A stretch of 55,026 bases of DNA from Hymenobacter telluris (GCF_017313265.1 NZ_JAFLQZ010000026.1:1-55026); one strand, 5' to 3'. Counted from the stretch's first letter, positions 41,887 to 50,732 are shown. Notes: a model not told the origin generated them from the letters alone. Translations and numbers: made by a program.

Positions 41887-43206
41887 TCAGTATCTGGTCA
41901 AATCGTACTGCGCGGCAGCCATGTTGTAGAACAAATAGTTATAGTCCTGGCCAGTGTTATGCGCTTGCTTCCAGAGGGAATCCTGTATGGCGGGAGACTT
42001 CCTTAGCTTGTCCTCTATCGCCTGAACGCGCTTTTCGTCTATAGCCGTGTAGGGGTTAAATGACTTGAAGGCATCGGCACTAAATCCTCTGTCGAAGTTG
42101 CCCAAGCTGTGCTGTGCGAACAGAACGAGAACTATTTTTTGATTTAGTATTTCAGCTTTGCGGTTCAACTGAAACACATCTTTGTTCGGCGACATATCGT
42201 CTCGGGCCCCTAGCTGAACTTGGTGGTTGTAGTACCAGAACTGCGTTTTATCACTGAGTAGATTCTGGATGTAGGGATAGAAGCCAATCAAACTGTACAC
42301 ATAACTGTCGCCAACTATCAGAACGTTGGGCTTCTGCTGGTTGGGCTTGGGCGGGCTAAATTCAACGGTTGGGTAAGCCATTTCAAACGCCGCCGGCTCC
42401 TTAAGCAGGTTCAGGGATTTGGCTATATCGTTATCTGTGTCGCGGGGCTCAGTGGTAATCACTCGGCTGGTTGCGGCAAAATCTGGTAAATCGAGGTGGG
42501 TGTGTTGCTCGATATAGCGGAACAGCGAGTCGGCGGCCAGCGTAACACCGTAGCCGCTCCAATGAATACCGCCGCGCGGGAATAGCGGGTAAGAAGCCGT
42601 GTCTTTCCATTGCCGGAATGCCTGAGCTAAATCAAGCACATTGACGCCCGTATTCTTCATTTGCCGCACGTAAGCCGTGTAGTTGGATTCGGCACGAGGC
42701 AGTGTGTGGAAGTAGGACGGATAATACTCAGGATAAAAATTAGCCTTGTCCGGTGCGACAACATAGGCCAGAAAAATTCCGCGGCGCGCTAAGGTGTCTT
42801 GCACCGACTTGAATCGACGCACATTAGTCTGAATAACGGTGTCGCCCTTGAAATCCTGGCCCAGGTAAGACCGAATAGCTACTTCATCAAGTAGCACTTC
42901 GTTTTTACCGACTAATACTGCATTAGCCTTGGCTACTCCAAAAACCGAATAAGCCAGTTGGTTGCGTAGCCGGATAAGCACCTCACGGAAACCAATCCGG
43001 TCTTCTACATATTTTTCCAGTGCGGGTTGGTAGCTATTATCGAATATGCCAGACCAGCTAAAGTCGGGGTGTGGAGCTTGTTCAGAATATCCCCCGAGCG
43101 TACCCATCTTGAAGATGGGAAACCGCGTCTGGACAGCTGGCAACAGGAGAACAACCAGCAGCACTGCCAGAAACAACCGCTTCAGTATGTTGGAAAGGAG
43201 TGTCAC
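41887..43206 (-). CDS. AlgJ/AlgX-like SGNH O-acetyltransferase
   Basis: 439-residue protein: one N-terminal membrane helix (about residues 6-27), then a periplasmic SGNH-hydrolase-like domain as in AlgJ/AlgX. VLIVGDSYVYSLIGF carries the catalytic Ser in the GDS motif. GGIHWSGYGVTLAADSLF carries the His-containing block. Together with the MBOAT protein encoded just upstream (three bases separate the stop from the GTG start at 43206), it likely transfers acetyl groups to an exopolysaccharide or cell-surface glycan. The polymer is unknown, since no alginate genes are present. The start is GTG, followed by MTLLSNILKR. Confidence 0.85.
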   Translation of the reverse strand: MTLLSNILKRLFLAVLLVVLLLPAVQTRFPIFKMGTLGGYSEQAPHPDFSWSGIFDNSYQPALEKYVEDRIGFREVLIRLRNQLAYSVFGVAKANAVLVGKNEVLLDEVAIRSYLGQDFKGDTVIQTNVRRFKSVQDTLARRGIFLAYVVAPDKANFYPEYYPSYFHTLPRAESNYTAYVRQMKNTGVNVLDLAQAFRQWKDTASYPLFPRGGIHWSGYGVTLAADSLFRYIEQHTHLDLPDFAATSRVITTEPRDTDNDIAKSLNLLKEPAAFEMAYPTVEFSPPKPNQQKPNVLIVGDSYVYSLIGFYPYIQNLLSDKTQFWYYNHQVQLGARDDMSPNKDVFQLNRKAEILNQKIVLVLFAQHSLGNFDRGFSADAFKSFNPYTAIDEKRVQAIEDKLRKSPAIQDSLWKQAHNTGQDYNYLFYNMAAAQYDLTRY

Positions 43207-43209
43207 GTG

Positions 43210-44628
43210 CTAAAACCGGAAATAGATAAACGGATTGAACGAGCTACCAATAATGGCTCCCGCGCTCAGGATAAGCAGTACTGCGGCGGCCAATGTGAGG
43301 CCCGCCGCCCTCGGTAAGCTGAGTTTTTCACCGAACAGCAGGCCCACTTCCCAACGCTCCACTCGGGGCAGCGCCGCCATGAAGGAAAACAGGGCGGCCG
43401 ATGCCAAAGTAACCCAGAACTCGTTGTTGAAATAGGGCAGCTGCCCCAGGCCGCCACTTGCCATTCGCTTGAGGTAGGCCAGCGCCCCGGCGAGGCTTTC
43501 GGCGCGGAACAGTACCCAGCCAACCACAGTAACAATGAATGTGGGGATGATACTGAGCACACCCAGCCGCTTGGCGATGCGCAGTAGAAACAGCCGGTCC
43601 AGAATCAGAAACAGGCCGTGAAAGGCACCCCAGGCAATGAAGTTCCAGGCGGCGCCGTGCCAGAATCCGGAGAGGATGAACACGGTCCAGAGGTTGGCGT
43701 AGAGCCGACCAGTGCTTACCCGGTTGCCCCCAAGCGGGATGTAGAGGTAGTCGCGCATCCAGCGGCCCAGCGTGATGTGCCAGCGCTGCCAGAACTCGGT
43801 GATAGAGCGTGAGACGTAGGGGTTGTTGAAATTTTCAGGAAACTGGAAGCCCATCAGCCGGCCCAGCCCAATGGCCATGTCGGAGTAGCCCGAGAAGTCG
43901 AAGTAAATCTGAAACGTGTAGGCCACCGCCCCCAGCCACGCCAGCGGTGCCGATACGTCGGCTGGGTTCATAGCGAATATCTTATCAGCTTCTAGGCCCA
44001 GTACGTTGGCAATGAGCACTTTCTTGCCCAATCCTACACCAAACCGAAACAAGCCCGCCAGCTTCTGGTCCACCGTATCAAAAGCGCGGCGGTCAGTGAG
44101 TTGGCCGGCTATTTCGTGGAAGCGCACGATGGGGCCGGCAATCATCTTCGGAAACAGCATGATGTAGAGCATGAAGTCCCAGAAGCTGCGCAACGGCTTG
44201 TTCACGCCCCGGTACACGTCGATGGTGTAAGTCAGCTTTTCGAAGGTGAAAAAGGAAATGCCAATGGGCAGCACCACCCGCTCCCAGGTCAGGGCTGAGC
44301 CGCCCAGCGCCGTTTGTACCGCCCCAATATTCTCCAGAAAGAAGTTGGCATACTTGAAGTAGAAAAGCATGGCCACGTTAATGACTATGCTCATCGTGAG
44401 GTAGATGCGCTTTTGCCAGCCCTCGGCCTTGTCCATGAAGCGGATCAGGATGAAGTTGACCACCACCGAGGCCACGAACAAAGCCAGGAAGTTGAGGCCG
44501 CCCCAGGCGTAGAAGCCGATACTGGCTATCAGGGCCACCGTGTTCTTGAGCCGGGTGGGGGTCAGGAAGTAGAGCAGCAGGAAAGCCGGCAGAAAATAAA
44601 ACAGAAACAGCGTACTACTAAATACCAT
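43210..44628 (-). CDS. algI: MBOAT-family O-acyltransferase (AlgI-like)
   Basis: 472-residue integral membrane O-acyltransferase of the AlgI/DltB type that carries acetyl groups across the inner membrane to a partner such as AlgJ/AlgX. About ten helices. The conserved FYAWGGLNFLALF near the start, WHITLGRWMRDYLYIPLGGN (near residue 280), and SGFWHGAAWNFIAWGAFHG (near 325) are hallmarks, the latter with the invariant His. The ATG at 44628 starts the first helix region. It heads a two-gene operon with the SGNH protein. Function as a glycan O-acetylation system is solid at class level, but the substrate is unassigned. Confidence 0.93.
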   Translation of the reverse strand: MVFSSTLFLFYFLPAFLLLYFLTPTRLKNTVALIASIGFYAWGGLNFLALFVASVVVNFILIRFMDKAEGWQKRIYLTMSIVINVAMLFYFKYANFFLENIGAVQTALGGSALTWERVVLPIGISFFTFEKLTYTIDVYRGVNKPLRSFWDFMLYIMLFPKMIAGPIVRFHEIAGQLTDRRAFDTVDQKLAGLFRFGVGLGKKVLIANVLGLEADKIFAMNPADVSAPLAWLGAVAYTFQIYFDFSGYSDMAIGLGRLMGFQFPENFNNPYVSRSITEFWQRWHITLGRWMRDYLYIPLGGNRVSTGRLYANLWTVFILSGFWHGAAWNFIAWGAFHGLFLILDRLFLLRIAKRLGVLSIIPTFIVTVVGWVLFRAESLAGALAYLKRMASGGLGQLPYFNNEFWVTLASAALFSFMAALPRVERWEVGLLFGEKLSLPRAAGLTLAAAVLLILSAGAIIGSSFNPFIYFRF

Positions 44629-44692
44629 ATAGTGCAGAGCAAACGGACCTCATGTCTGCCCGAAAATACAGGATTACCAGTTGTTGAGCGGC

Positions 44693-44726
44693 AAAAAAAG
44701 CCGGACTCTCAGAAGAGAGTCCGGCT
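44693..44726 (-). terminator. Intrinsic terminator for the gene at 44758
   Basis: Twelve-base stem agccggactctc/gagagtccggct (44699-44710, 44715-44726) with loop agaa. On the minus strand it is followed by a T-run (A-run 44693-44699 on the plus strand). It lies between the secreted protein gene and the AlgI gene. Confidence 0.85.
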
Positions 44727-44757
44727 TATGCTAATGGCAGGTACAGAGGGAAGCGAG

Positions 44758-45237
44758 CTAGTGCTTGCCGTGGCCTTTGCCATGGCCCTTGTTGCCTTTG
44801 TTCTTGCCTTCTACCACGTACACGCCACCCGGCTGCACGGCTCCTAGCTTTTTGGCCTGGCCCGGCGGCAGGCCCTTGCCGTTTTGCAGGCGCTTCACCT
44901 GGCCGGGCGGCAGGCTAACTGGGTACAACGTGCGGTGGCGGCTGTACTGTGACCAAGGCTGGGCGCCTACGTAATCGATAACTACGGGGTGGAAAGAAGA
45001 TGTTGAGTACCCCGTTAGGTTGGCAGTGCGCACCCATTTGCCGTTTTGCTGCACGATGTAGCGCTGCGCGCCCAAGTCATAGTAGCTGCTGGCCTCCGGA
45101 ATGTAGTAGTATTGCTTGCCCGCTGGTACGGCCGGCCCCCACGAAGGCGGCGTAATGTTGATATTGACCTGAGCCTCAGCGGCCAATGACATACCAGTCA
45201 GCAGAAAGGCGAAAGTGAGCTTGGGAAATAGGTTCAT
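44758..45237 (-). CDS. Secreted protein with WGPAV/YYYIPE module and Lys/Gly/His-rich tail
   Basis: 159 residues with a signal peptide (LTFAFLLTGMSLAAEA, cleavage before QVNINI). The mature protein starts with a module shared with the next gene: V-INITPPSWGPAVPAG-QYYYIPEASSYYDLGAQRYIVQQNGKWV, then HPVVIDYVGAQPW. The C-terminal third carries two LPPGQ-K-L motifs (LPPGQVKRL, LPPGQAKKL) and ends in a Lys/Gly/His tail (KGNKGHGKGHGKH) that could bind metal or acidic polymers. No enzyme motif is visible. Function is unknown. A terminator follows at 44693-44726, and another at 45370-45405 separates it from its paralog. Confidence 0.8.
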   Translation of the reverse strand: MNLFPKLTFAFLLTGMSLAAEAQVNINITPPSWGPAVPAGKQYYYIPEASSYYDLGAQRYIVQQNGKWVRTANLTGYSTSSFHPVVIDYVGAQPWSQYSRHRTLYPVSLPPGQVKRLQNGKGLPPGQAKKLGAVQPGGVYVVEGKNKGNKGHGKGHGKH

Positions 45238-45369
45238 GGATGGGGAGTGGTTGAGAGAGTTCAGACGGATACAGCTGGTAGTTGCAAGAAAGAGGCCAGA
45301 CTGCTTGTACTGTTCTGCTTCCTACGCAAACTGCCAACCTGACGATGTGCAAATACGCTGATTTTAATC

Positions 45370-45405
45370 ATAAAAAAGCGGCTCTACGTAGAGCCGCTTT
45401 TTTAT
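45370..45405. terminator. Perfect 36-base palindrome, bidirectional terminator
   Basis: Arms of 18 bases (45370-45387, 45388-45405) with A6/T6 at the edges and a GC core (gcggctctac). On the minus strand it lies just after the gene ending at 45423. Confidence 0.85.
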
Positions 45406-45422
45406 GAGAAGCATACTATGGT

Positions 45423-46136
45423 TTACCGGCCGCGGCCCCGTTCCCTACCTCCATCGGAACCGCCGTTTTGTATTTCACGACCACCTTGCGGGCCTCGGTC
45501 GTTGCGGCCGGGACCGGGCTGATAGTCGCGCGTAGTGAGCTGGTAGCCACGATTGTCGGAGCCGTTGTACCGGCTATCGGGGCGGTAGTTGCCGCGGTTG
45601 TTCCGGTCGTAGTCGTTGGAGCGGGCGTAACCCCGGTTGGTATAGGGGTTGTTGCCGTAGCTGCCAGGGGCGGGGCGGTAGTTAGGCTGCGGGGTGCGGT
45701 AGCCATAGCCGGAGTTGTGGCCGCCATAGCCGCCTCGGTTGTAGCCATAGCCCCGGTTGCCGCGGTAGTAGCCCGGCTGCCAGCCGCGCTGGCCGCAATA
45801 CACCCGATGGTCGTGAATGTAGCCCCACGGCTGCCGCCCCACATAGTTGATAACGATGGGGTGGAAGAAGCGCGGGTCGTAGCTGGCGTAGTAGGTGGGC
45901 AAATATGGGGTGCTTACCCAGTAGCCATAGGGGTCGAGGTACACGTATTGCTGCGTGTAGAGGTCGTAATAGCCGTCAATTTCCGGGATGTAGTAATACT
46001 GCGCGCCAGGGCCTACGGCCGGGCCCCAGGCAGGCGGCCCCACATTCACGTTGACCCGCACCTGGGCCTGCGCTACGCCGCGTTGCAGCAGCAAGCCCAG
46101 CATCAGTAGCAAGCTCAATCTAAGTGTCAGTTTCAT
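45423..46136 (-). CDS. Secreted protein with WGPAV/YYYIPE module and Arg/Gly/Tyr-rich tail
   Basis: About 237 residues from the ATG at 46136, where a signal peptide begins (MKLTLRLSLLLMLGLLLQRG). A longer frame to 46247 lacks that feature. After cleavage near AQAQ the module V-VNVGPPAWGPAV-PGAQYYYIPEIDGYYDLYTQQYVYLDPYGYWVS is clearly homologous to the protein at 44758, and HPIVINYVGRQPWGY matches too. The remaining 110 residues are low-complexity Gly/Tyr/Asn/Arg (GYGYNRGGYGGH, repeated NRG/DNRG), ending in GRERGRGR, which suggests a disordered, basic, possibly nucleic-acid- or glycan-binding tail. Function unknown. Confidence 0.8.
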   Translation of the reverse strand: MKLTLRLSLLLMLGLLLQRGVAQAQVRVNVNVGPPAWGPAVGPGAQYYYIPEIDGYYDLYTQQYVYLDPYGYWVSTPYLPTYYASYDPRFFHPIVINYVGRQPWGYIHDHRVYCGQRGWQPGYYRGNRGYGYNRGGYGGHNSGYGYRTPQPNYRPAPGSYGNNPYTNRGYARSNDYDRNNRGNYRPDSRYNGSDNRGYQLTTRDYQPGPGRNDRGPQGGREIQNGGSDGGRERGRGR

Positions 46137-46385
46137 GGTTGAAAAAGAGAAATGAACAATGAAACCTATAACGCAAGAACAGCGCCATTTATCTGATTCT
46201 GAGTTGGAAAATGCGTCGAACTCGTGGCCTCGTAACAGAACTTCCAATCCACTGGGACGTTTAGGGCGCTTGTGTTGTTACAGGCTGTCTGTCCGCGCCA
46301 GTTTTTGGGCGGACTGCCCCAAGTAAGTTGGCCAAAATGCTTGGCAAATAAGCTATTCGGGGTAGCCATTGGGGCGCGTATTGCG

Positions 46386-46393
46386 TACCTTTG
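46386..46393 (+). promoter_or_regulatory. -7 box TACCTTTG of uvrA
   Basis: Exact TAnnTTTG match, 24 bases before the uvrA ATG at 46418. The octamer is identical to that of asnS. Confidence 0.6.
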
Positions 46394-46417
46394 CAGACTT
46401 ATTCGCTTCGCTAGTGC

Positions 46418-49400
46418 ATGGCCAAAAAATCAACTGCTGCTCCCGCTGCTACTTCTCCCAAAGCACCTAAAGCACCCAAGGCTCCGAAAGTGGCTGCGGC
46501 CCCTGAGGTAGCCTCGGTTTCTTTACCATCTGTTACGCTGCCAACGCTGGTGCAGGGCCAGCTCAACGGCCACGCCGCCGATACCGAAGCGCCGTTCATT
46601 GAGGTGTACGGGGCGCGGGAGCACAATCTCAAAAACGTTTCTATCCAGATTCCGCGCGGGCGGCTGGTGGTATTCACGGGCATCTCCGGCTCGGGCAAGT
46701 CGTCGTTGGCTTTCGACACGATTTACGCCGAGGGCCAGCGCCGCTACATGGAGACATTTTCGGCGTATGCCCGCAGCTTCATGGGTGGCCTGGAGCGGCC
46801 CGATGTGGACAAGATTGAAGGCCTGTCGCCGGTAATCAGCATCGAGCAGAAAACCACCTCGCGCAACCCGCGCTCCACGGTAGGCACCATCACCGAAATC
46901 TACGACTTCCTGCGCCTGCTCTACGCCCGCACCGCCGAGGCGTTTAGCTACGCTACCGGCGTCAAGATGATCCGGCAGAGCGACGACCAGATTATCAACT
47001 ACATCCTGCAACAGTTTGATGGCAAGAAGCTGGTGGTGCTGGCGCCCGTAGTGAAAGGCCGCAAAGGGCACTACCGCGAGCTGTTTCAGCAGATTGCCAA
47101 GCTCGGCTTCACCAAAGTGCGGGTGGATGGCGAACTGCTCGACATCACGGCCAAGATGCAAGTGGACCGCTACAAGATTCACGACATCGAAATTGTGATT
47201 GACCGGCTGGTGGTGAAGGAGGAAGACCGGTTCCGGCTGTCGGGCTCGGTGCAGAACGCGCTGACCCACGGCAAAGGCACTATGCTAGTGCTCGACCCCG
47301 ACGAAAAGAAAGTGGACAAGCAAACCCAGTTCTTCTCGCGCTTCCTCATGGACCCCGTCACCGGCATTGCCTACGACGACCCAGCCCCGAACACGTTCAG
47401 TTTCAACTCGCCGTACGGTGCGTGCCCGGTGTGCAATGGCTTGGGCGAGGTGCAGGAGATTACCGAAGAATCGGTAATGCCGGATAAGAAGCTGAGTATC
47501 AGCCGGGGCGGTATTGCGCCGCTGGGCGAGTACCGCGACATTTGGATTTTCCAGCAACTCAGTGTCATCCTCAAAAAGCACAAGCTCAGCCTCAGCACTT
47601 CGCTGGAAAAGCTCCCTGCCGACTTAATCGAGCGGCTGCTCTACGGCGTACCCGAGGACGAGGACGCCGACCCCAAAAAGGCCAACTACGCCGAGCCGTT
47701 CGAGGGCATTATTCCGTTTCTGCGTCGGCAGATGGAGTCGGACTCCGAGAACATCCGGGAGTGGATTCAGCAGTACACGCAGGCCAAGGAGTGCCCCGAG
47801 TGCCACGGCTACCGTCTCAAAAAGGAGAGCCTGCACTTCAAGATGGACGACAAGCACATCGGCGAGTTGTCGGTGATGGACTTGAACGAGCTGGCTACCT
47901 GGTTTGAAGGCCTGGAAACGCGCCTGACCGACCGGCAGAACCTGATTGCGCGGGAACTGCTCAAGGAAATTCGTAAGCGCATCGGCTTTTTGCTGGAAGT
48001 GGGCCTCGACTACCTTAACCTGCACCGTTCCGTGCGCACGCTGTCAGGGGGGGAAAGCCAGCGGATTCGCCTCGCCACCCAGATTGGTACCCAGCTGGTA
48101 GGCGTGCTCTACATCATGGATGAGCCCAGCATCGGCTTGCACCAGCGCGACAACGAGCGGCTAATCAAGGCCTTGCAACACCTGCGCGACATCGGTAACT
48201 CGGTGATTGTGGTGGAGCACGACAAAGACATGATTCTGCACGCCGACTACGTGCTGGATATTGGCCCCGGTGCGGGTATTCACGGCGGGCACATTGTGGC
48301 GTCGGGTACGCCGCAGGAGATTTTCAACTCCGGTAGCCTGACCTCGCAGTACCTCAGCGGGCAGAAGCACATCGAGCTGCGCAAGAAAAAGCGCACCGGT
48401 GAAGGCAAAGAACTGGTGCTGAAAGGTGCCAAAGGCCACAACCTGAAGAACGTAACGGCCAAGTTTCCGCTGGGCAAGCTGATTGCCGTAACGGGTGTGT
48501 CGGGTTCGGGCAAGTCGTCGCTCATCCACGACACGCTGTACCCCATCCTCAACCAGCACTTCTTCAACGCTAAGCGCGAGCCGCTGCAATACGGTAGCAT
48601 CGAGGGTTTGGAGCTGATTGACAAGGTGATTGAGGTAGACCAGTCGCCGATTGGCCGCACGCCCCGCTCGAATCCGGCTACCTATACCGGCGTGTTCACC
48701 GAAATTCGGCAGCTGTTTTCGTCGTTGCCGGAAGCCAAGATTCGGGGGTATGGGCCGGGCCGTTTCTCGTTCAACGTGAAAGGCGGGCGCTGCGAAACCT
48801 GCGAGGGAGCTGGTATCCGCACCATCGAAATGAACTTCCTGCCCGACGTGCACGTGCCCTGCGAAACTTGCAAAGGCCGCCGCTACAACCGCGAAACGCT
48901 GGAAGTGCGCTTCAAAGGCAAGTCCATCACCGACGTGCTGGATATGACCGTGGAAAAGGCTGTGGACTTCTTCGAGTTTCAGCCGCGCATCCTGCGCAAG
49001 ATTCAGACCCTGAACGAAGTAGGCCTTGGTTACCTCACGTTGGGCCAGCAAGCCACCACCTTATCGGGTGGCGAAGCGCAACGAGTGAAGCTGGCCACGG
49101 AACTCAGCAAGAAGGACACCGGCAAAACGTTCTACATCCTCGACGAGCCGACCACCGGCCTACACTTCGAGGATATCAACCACCTGGCCGACGTACTCCA
49201 AAAGCTGGCCGACAAAGGCAACACCGTCCTCATCATCGAGCACAATCTCGACCTGATTAAAGTGGCCGACCACGTCATCGACATCGGGCCGGAAGGCGGT
49301 GCGGGCGGCGGTACTATTGTGGCGCAGGGCACCCCCGAGCAGGTGGCCAAGTCGGGCAAGGGCCACACCAGCCGTTTTCTGGCCGAGGAACTGCGCACCA

Positions 49401-49420
49401 GCAAATACGCGGAAGCATAG
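46418..49420 (+). CDS. uvrA: Excinuclease ABC subunit A with N-terminal extension
   Basis: UvrA, the damage-sensing ATPase of nucleotide excision repair, 1000 residues. The two ABC cassettes show Walker A GISGSGKSS (residues 88-96) and GVSGSGKSS, and signature motifs LSGGESQRIRLATQIG and LSGGEAQRVKLATELS. The zinc sites appear as CPVCNGLGE with CPECHGYRL, and as CETCEGAGIR with CETCKGRRY. The normal family start corresponds to about residue 60 (PFIEVYGAREHNLKNV). Here it is preceded by a Lys/Ala/Pro-rich segment (KAPKAPKAPKV). The ATG at 46418 is supported by a -7 box 24 bases upstream. A GTG at codon 25 is the only close alternative in the tail. Core function certain, extension unexplained. 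Confidence 0.97.
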   Translation: MAKKSTAAPAATSPKAPKAPKAPKVAAAPEVASVSLPSVTLPTLVQGQLNGHAADTEAPFIEVYGAREHNLKNVSIQIPRGRLVVFTGISGSGKSSLAFDTIYAEGQRRYMETFSAYARSFMGGLERPDVDKIEGLSPVISIEQKTTSRNPRSTVGTITEIYDFLRLLYARTAEAFSYATGVKMIRQSDDQIINYILQQFDGKKLVVLAPVVKGRKGHYRELFQQIAKLGFTKVRVDGELLDITAKMQVDRYKIHDIEIVIDRLVVKEEDRFRLSGSVQNALTHGKGTMLVLDPDEKKVDKQTQFFSRFLMDPVTGIAYDDPAPNTFSFNSPYGACPVCNGLGEVQEITEESVMPDKKLSISRGGIAPLGEYRDIWIFQQLSVILKKHKLSLSTSLEKLPADLIERLLYGVPEDEDADPKKANYAEPFEGIIPFLRRQMESDSENIREWIQQYTQAKECPECHGYRLKKESLHFKMDDKHIGELSVMDLNELATWFEGLETRLTDRQNLIARELLKEIRKRIGFLLEVGLDYLNLHRSVRTLSGGESQRIRLATQIGTQLVGVLYIMDEPSIGLHQRDNERLIKALQHLRDIGNSVIVVEHDKDMILHADYVLDIGPGAGIHGGHIVASGTPQEIFNSGSLTSQYLSGQKHIELRKKKRTGEGKELVLKGAKGHNLKNVTAKFPLGKLIAVTGVSGSGKSSLIHDTLYPILNQHFFNAKREPLQYGSIEGLELIDKVIEVDQSPIGRTPRSNPATYTGVFTEIRQLFSSLPEAKIRGYGPGRFSFNVKGGRCETCEGAGIRTIEMNFLPDVHVPCETCKGRRYNRETLEVRFKGKSITDVLDMTVEKAVDFFEFQPRILRKIQTLNEVGLGYLTLGQQATTLSGGEAQRVKLATELSKKDTGKTFYILDEPTTGLHFEDINHLADVLQKLADKGNTVLIIEHNLDLIKVADHVIDIGPEGGAGGGTIVAQGTPEQVAKSGKGHTSRFLAEELRTSKYAEA

Positions 49421-49448
49421 CAGTATCTGCTGATAACCGATAAAATAA

Positions 49449-49483
49449 AACGCCTACTCTCATGCTTGAGGGTAGGCGTTTTT
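49449..49483 (+). terminator. Intrinsic terminator of uvrA
   Basis: Twelve-pair stem with one mismatch (cgcctactctca/tgagggtaggcg) followed by five T, flanked upstream by an A-run. It also faces the minus gene ending at 49505, so it may act in both directions. Confidence 0.8.
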
Positions 49484-49504
49484 GATTACACAGGCAAGTA
49501 GTTA

Positions 49505-49936
49505 CTATAGCCCCGGCCCTTCTTCGGAGCGGCCGAAGCGGAACTTGATACCCCAGCTTCCACGCAGCACCGTGCCGTTTTCGCCGATGCCGATAACCGC
49601 TAACTCAGAATGAAAGCCCAGCCGTTTTTTCGCAAACGGGAATACCACCGCGCCTACCGGCACCACACCGCCTGCCAGGGCGTTGGTGCGCCCGCCAATG
49701 CCGGCGTACACGTAGTAGTCTTCCTTGTTCACGAACTTGTAATTCAGCGTAAGCTCCGGGCTTAGGTCGGACGTAAACGCATCCACGTTCACCCGAAAGT
49801 CAGGGTGGAAACGGCCAAAATCGTAGGAGGCCGCCACGAAGGGCAGGTTGGATTGATGATAGGCTACGTTGAATTGCGCATGCGCCGCCACGTTGGTAAA
49901 GCCCACAAAAAATAGGGTATAGTACAGTTTTTTCAT
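49505..49936 (-). CDS. Small outer-membrane barrel-like protein
   Basis: About 143 residues from the ATG at 49936 (MKKLYYTLFFVGFTNVAAHA, signal peptide, cleavage before QFNVAYHQ). The codon pair before it (49942) adds only two residues and is uncertain. The mature part is made of alternating-polarity beta strands (FRVNVDAFTSDLSPELTLNYKFV, YYVYAGIGGRTNALAGG) with a Gly-rich, barrel-like pattern, but without a Phe at the C-terminus (ends SEEGPGL). It may be a small outer-membrane protein. No family name is assigned. It has a terminator on each side (49449-49483, 49983-50022). Confidence 0.75.
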   Translation of the reverse strand: MKKLYYTLFFVGFTNVAAHAQFNVAYHQSNLPFVAASYDFGRFHPDFRVNVDAFTSDLSPELTLNYKFVNKEDYYVYAGIGGRTNALAGGVVPVGAVVFPFAKKRLGFHSELAVIGIGENGTVLRGSWGIKFRFGRSEEGPGL

Positions 49937-49982
49937 GCCCACAAGCTAGGCATACTATCTTACGGCACCATACGCTGCCAGC

Positions 49983-50022
49983 ATAAAAAAGCAGCCTGAC
50001 TTACGGCAGGCTGCTTTTTTAT
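49983..50022 (-). terminator. Intrinsic terminator of DUF4142 gene 1
   Basis: Sixteen-base perfect stem (49983-49998, 50007-50022) with loop acttacgg and A6/T6 at the outer edges. It lies 20 bases past the stop of the minus gene at 50043. Confidence 0.85.
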
Positions 50023-50042
50023 TATGGTGTCAGCAAGAAGTT

Positions 50043-50645
50043 CTATTTCAGTGCATTAGCGCGCTCGAACAGAATGGCTGTCTGGCTTTCGTGGGCGCGG
50101 AGTTTGGGGAGCATCTCCGTCACGTAAGCCAATAGTTCGGGGTTGGCAAGCTTGGTGGCGGCCTCAGCGTAGCGCTTTACGGTGCGCTCGTGCAGTTCTT
50201 TCAGGTCGCGCAGGTATTTCTTGTCGAAGCCCAAATACTTTCGGTCGTCGATGTCGTCGTAGATGGCGCGGTCTTCGGTGCTCATCATGGTGGGCAGCGC
50301 CATGCTGTTCTTCACAGTAATGGCTTCCAGCTTCTGCTCAGCGGCGTCGTGCTCCTGCTCCATGGTTTTGCCCCAGTCCTTCACTTCCTGCACAATGGCT
50401 TTCTGCTGCGCCAGCTTACCCAACGACACTTCCAGCATGTTGGCACTGGCGGCGGCTACGGCAAACTCCGAATCGTATTTCAGCTGGTCTTTGGTGTAGG
50501 CGGAGCCGGCTGCCAGCGCTTTGGCGCGCTTCTTATTGGGTTTTTCGGCCTTTCTGGTTGGGCTCTGGGCTTGTGTTGGGGCGGCAATACCCAGTGTAGC
50601 GGCAAACAGTAGTAGGCCCGCAACTTGTTGCAACTGCTTTTTCAT
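50043..50645 (-). CDS. DUF4142 protein 1 (secreted)
   Basis: 200-residue DUF4142 protein, a predicted four-helix, ferritin-like domain of unknown biochemical role often seen in the envelope. An N-terminal signal (MKKQLQQVAGLLLFAATLGIA, cleavage near APTQA) leads to a basic stretch, not a lipobox, unlike the other copies. Domain markers: FAVAAASANMLEVSLGKLA, VKDWGKTMEQEHDAAEQKLEAI, SMALPTMMST, KYLGFDKKYLRDLKELHERTVKRY, and a terminal LRAHESQTAILFERANALK. It heads the all-minus DUF4142 cluster in map order but is last in transcription direction. Confidence 0.88.
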   Translation of the reverse strand: MKKQLQQVAGLLLFAATLGIAAPTQAQSPTRKAEKPNKKRAKALAAGSAYTKDQLKYDSEFAVAAASANMLEVSLGKLAQQKAIVQEVKDWGKTMEQEHDAAEQKLEAITVKNSMALPTMMSTEDRAIYDDIDDRKYLGFDKKYLRDLKELHERTVKRYAEAATKLANPELLAYVTEMLPKLRAHESQTAILFERANALK

Positions 50646-50732
50646 TGGTTGTATCGAGGCAAGAAGATAAAGCGGGCACCAGTGGGGGCCAGCTAAGCCT
50701 TATACTCAACAACAAGCAAGTAGTTCCAGCGG

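Noticed and set aside
43027..43317. Plus-strand frames across the AlgI-AlgJ junction
   Set aside because: Antisense to the operon. Both real genes have clear motifs and adjacent stop and start.
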